Part shown: positions 62,597 to 64,000 of the stretch, piece after piece
Layout of the letters: each line of letters opens with the position of its first letter
Position numbering within the stretch: position 1 is the stretch's first letter
Assembly: GCF_001713475.1 (NCBI RefSeq)
Contig: NZ_CP016499.1
Location: forward strand, 2,604,001-2,668,000
Direction of reading: 5' to 3'
Length of the DNA: 64,000 bases
Source of the DNA: Agrobacterium sp. RAC06
GTDB taxonomy: Bacteria > Pseudomonadota > Alphaproteobacteria > Rhizobiales > Rhizobiaceae
Position numbers and translations under genes: made by a program
The notes under the pieces: model-generated
The model's database searches: none
Told to the model about the DNA's origin: nothing
What the model saw: only the letters and a program-made list of their open reading frames with translations

Positions 62597-64000
62597 TCAT
62601 TTCGGCATTCCCTTCGGACGCAGATGGCGCTTGAGGGCAGCGATGCGGAAGATCGCATTCGGCGCTCCATAGCCACGATAGCCCCGACGCTCGACGATTT
62701 CGAAGAAGAAACCCTCGCCATAGGTTGGCGAGTAAAGCTGGAAATACTCCCCCGCTTCATCCTGATCATAGAGGATGTTCGCCGATTTCATCCGCTCGAC
62801 GAGATCGGGATCGAGACCGAAGCGGGCTTCGATGTCGTCATAATAATTGGGCGAGATCACGAGGGATCGGAAACCCTTGGCGGCAAGTGCCTCGGCCGTG
62901 GCGAAGATATCGTCGCTCTCGAAGGCGATGTGCTGGATACCCGAGCCGAAGGTTTCGGCGATAAAGCGGCCGGCCAGCGTGTTGCGGTTTTCAGCGCCGT
63001 TCAGGGTGATTCGCAGGCGTCCGTCAGGGGTCTCGACCACCTGGCTTCTGACGAGGCCGGCCGGATCGATGATGTCGACCATCGGCGTCTTCCGGGCATC
63101 GAGCTGCGATGTGTAGAAGAGCAGCCAGGTGAGCATTTCCTCATAGCGCGTTGTCTGGGCGATGTGATCGACCCGGGTCAGGCCGATGTCGACGCTGCTC
63201 TCCGGCGTTTCATCGAGAGGCATGAACTCGACGTCGAATATCCGCGCGAGTTCACTCTTTTGGTCGAGGAAGTAGACGAGCCCTCCCCCGACGCCGCGGA
63301 TCGCCGGGACCTGCAGCTCGCCTGGACCGACGGACTGGCGGAAATCCTCGGCACCGAGCTGAAGCGCGCGCCTGTGGGCCTCTGCCGCGTCATCGACCAT
63401 GAGCCCGAAGGCATAGGCATTGGCCCCATGGACGAGATAGGAGGCGTTGGCGAAACCCGTCTCTTCCCTGTTGATGACGAGGTTGATGTCGCCCTGGCGA
63501 TAGAGGGTCACGGCCTTGGAGCGATGCCGGGCGGTGGGCACGAAGCCGAGCAGCGTGAAAAGGGCTTCGAGTTCGCGCTCCTCGTCCTCGCCGGCGGCGA
63601 ACTCGATAAAGGCGATGCCGGATACTTTGGCGCGATCGGGCATGGCCGGCACCGGTATGCGGATCTTCGGTTCAGCGCGGGCCACCTGATCCATGAGGTT
63701 GACCAGCGAGCGACGCCCGTCCCGCGAGATCGCATCGGGTGAGCCGCCACGAAACTGGTCGTTGAAGATTTCCAGCGACAGATAGCCGTTGTACCCGGTG
63801 GCCGCGACGGCCTGCATGAAGGCGGTGACGGCCAAGTCACCTTCGCCCGGCATGTTGCGGAGATGGCGCGACCAATAGAGGAGATCCATCTCGATCAGCG
63901 GCGCATCCGCGAGCTGGACAATGAAGATGCGATCGCCTGGGATCGACCGGATCGAATTCAGCTCGATCTTGCGAGACAAGGTGTGGAAGCTGTCGAGGAT
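62597..64000 (-). CDS. quiC: Dehydroshikimate dehydratase QuiC-type (bifunctional), 5' end missing
   Basis: The frame is open through base 64000, so the N-terminal part is missing; 467 residues are visible. It combines the end of a sugar phosphate isomerase-like barrel (LYWSRHLRNMPGEGDL) with a C-terminal 4-hydroxyphenylpyruvate dioxygenase-like domain with metal ligands in VDHIAQTT, IQHIAFES and FFFEIVERR. This is the QuiC1 type, converting 3-dehydroshikimate to protocatechuate in quinate/shikimate use. The neighbouring TRAP transporter and aldolase fit such a pathway. Confidence 0.9.
   Translation of the reverse strand: MLDSFHTLSRKIELNSIRSIPGDRIFIVQLADAPLIEMDLLYWSRHLRNMPGEGDLAVTAFMQAVAATGYNGYLSLEIFNDQFRGGSPDAISRDGRRSLVNLMDQVARAEPKIRIPVPAMPDRAKVSGIAFIEFAAGEDEERELEALFTLLGFVPTARHRSKAVTLYRQGDINLVINREETGFANASYLVHGANAYAFGLMVDDAAEAHRRALQLGAEDFRQSVGPGELQVPAIRGVGGGLVYFLDQKSELARIFDVEFMPLDETPESSVDIGLTRVDHIAQTTRYEEMLTWLLFYTSQLDARKTPMVDIIDPAGLVRSQVVETPDGRLRITLNGAENRNTLAGRFIAETFGSGIQHIAFESDDIFATAEALAAKGFRSLVISPNYYDDIEARFGLDPDLVERMKSANILYDQDEAGEYFQLYSPTYGEGFFFEIVERRGYRGYGAPNAIFRIAALKRHLRPKGMPK

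Overview
The window looks like chromosomal DNA of a Rhizobiaceae-type alphaproteobacterium (Rhizobium/Agrobacterium/Shinella/Mycoplana neighbourhood). The reasons are high GC, an Irr-type iron control element before a membrane ferritin (MbfA), BA14K and bacterial transglutaminase-like proteins, an acetylpolyamine amidohydrolase close to the Mycoplana ramosa enzyme as I remember it, an N-acetylglutaminylglutamine amide osmolyte locus, and palindromic intergenic repeats of rhizobial style. No phage, transposase, integrase or CRISPR array was seen. Both edge genes are cut by the window.

1-21 kb: mostly housekeeping and accessory metabolism. It holds the end of a transglutaminase-like peptidase, an MFS carrier, an ECF-like sigma factor with a VOC protein, mbfA with its ICE box diverging from a group III truncated haemoglobin, an unaccompanied TakP-like TRAP binding protein, a membrane alpha/beta-hydrolase, the acetylpolyamine amidohydrolase, two divergent XRE-cupin regulators beside the threonine catabolic pair kbl-tdh, a MOSC protein, a large FAD/NAD(P) protein, a nitrilase-family enzyme and lepA.

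21-30 kb: more accessory in character. An NmrA/HxlR divergent pair, a ccdAB toxin-antitoxin module and a YegP-like protein are followed by 1.4 kb without genes. That stretch is packed with hairpins and inverted repeats and includes a possible structured RNA. After it come a translationally coupled pair (vanadium haloperoxidase-type PAP2 enzyme plus CRTAC1/FG-GAP protein), LysE, a glutamine amidotransferase, DoxX, an Rdx protein and BA14K.

30-42 kb: tRNA-Leu(CAG), a TadG-like protein, an aminopeptidase-MarR-NlpC/P60 group, TadD, YigZ, an FtsK translocase with a proline/alanine-rich N-terminus and no visible membrane anchor, a DUF892 protein and a YihY/BrkB membrane protein.

43-52 kb: the osmolyte locus. 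asnO and ngg are coupled, but the M42 peptidase usually associated with this system lies 4 kb away. Between them are a PepSY membrane protein, a Crp/Fnr regulator, a DUF2946-like protein and a GlxA-type regulator.

52-64 kb: two catabolic gene sets. The first is a FadR-type regulator diverging, across a 31-bp near-palindrome, from a polar amino acid ABC transporter, a class V PLP enzyme and a hydantoinase; the combination suggests uptake and opening of a cyclic ureide, with unknown substrate. The second is a TRAP transporter (dctPQM) with a DapA-family aldolase, diverging from a GntR regulator. It is followed by the truncated quiC-type dehydroshikimate dehydratase, which hints at quinate/shikimate use.
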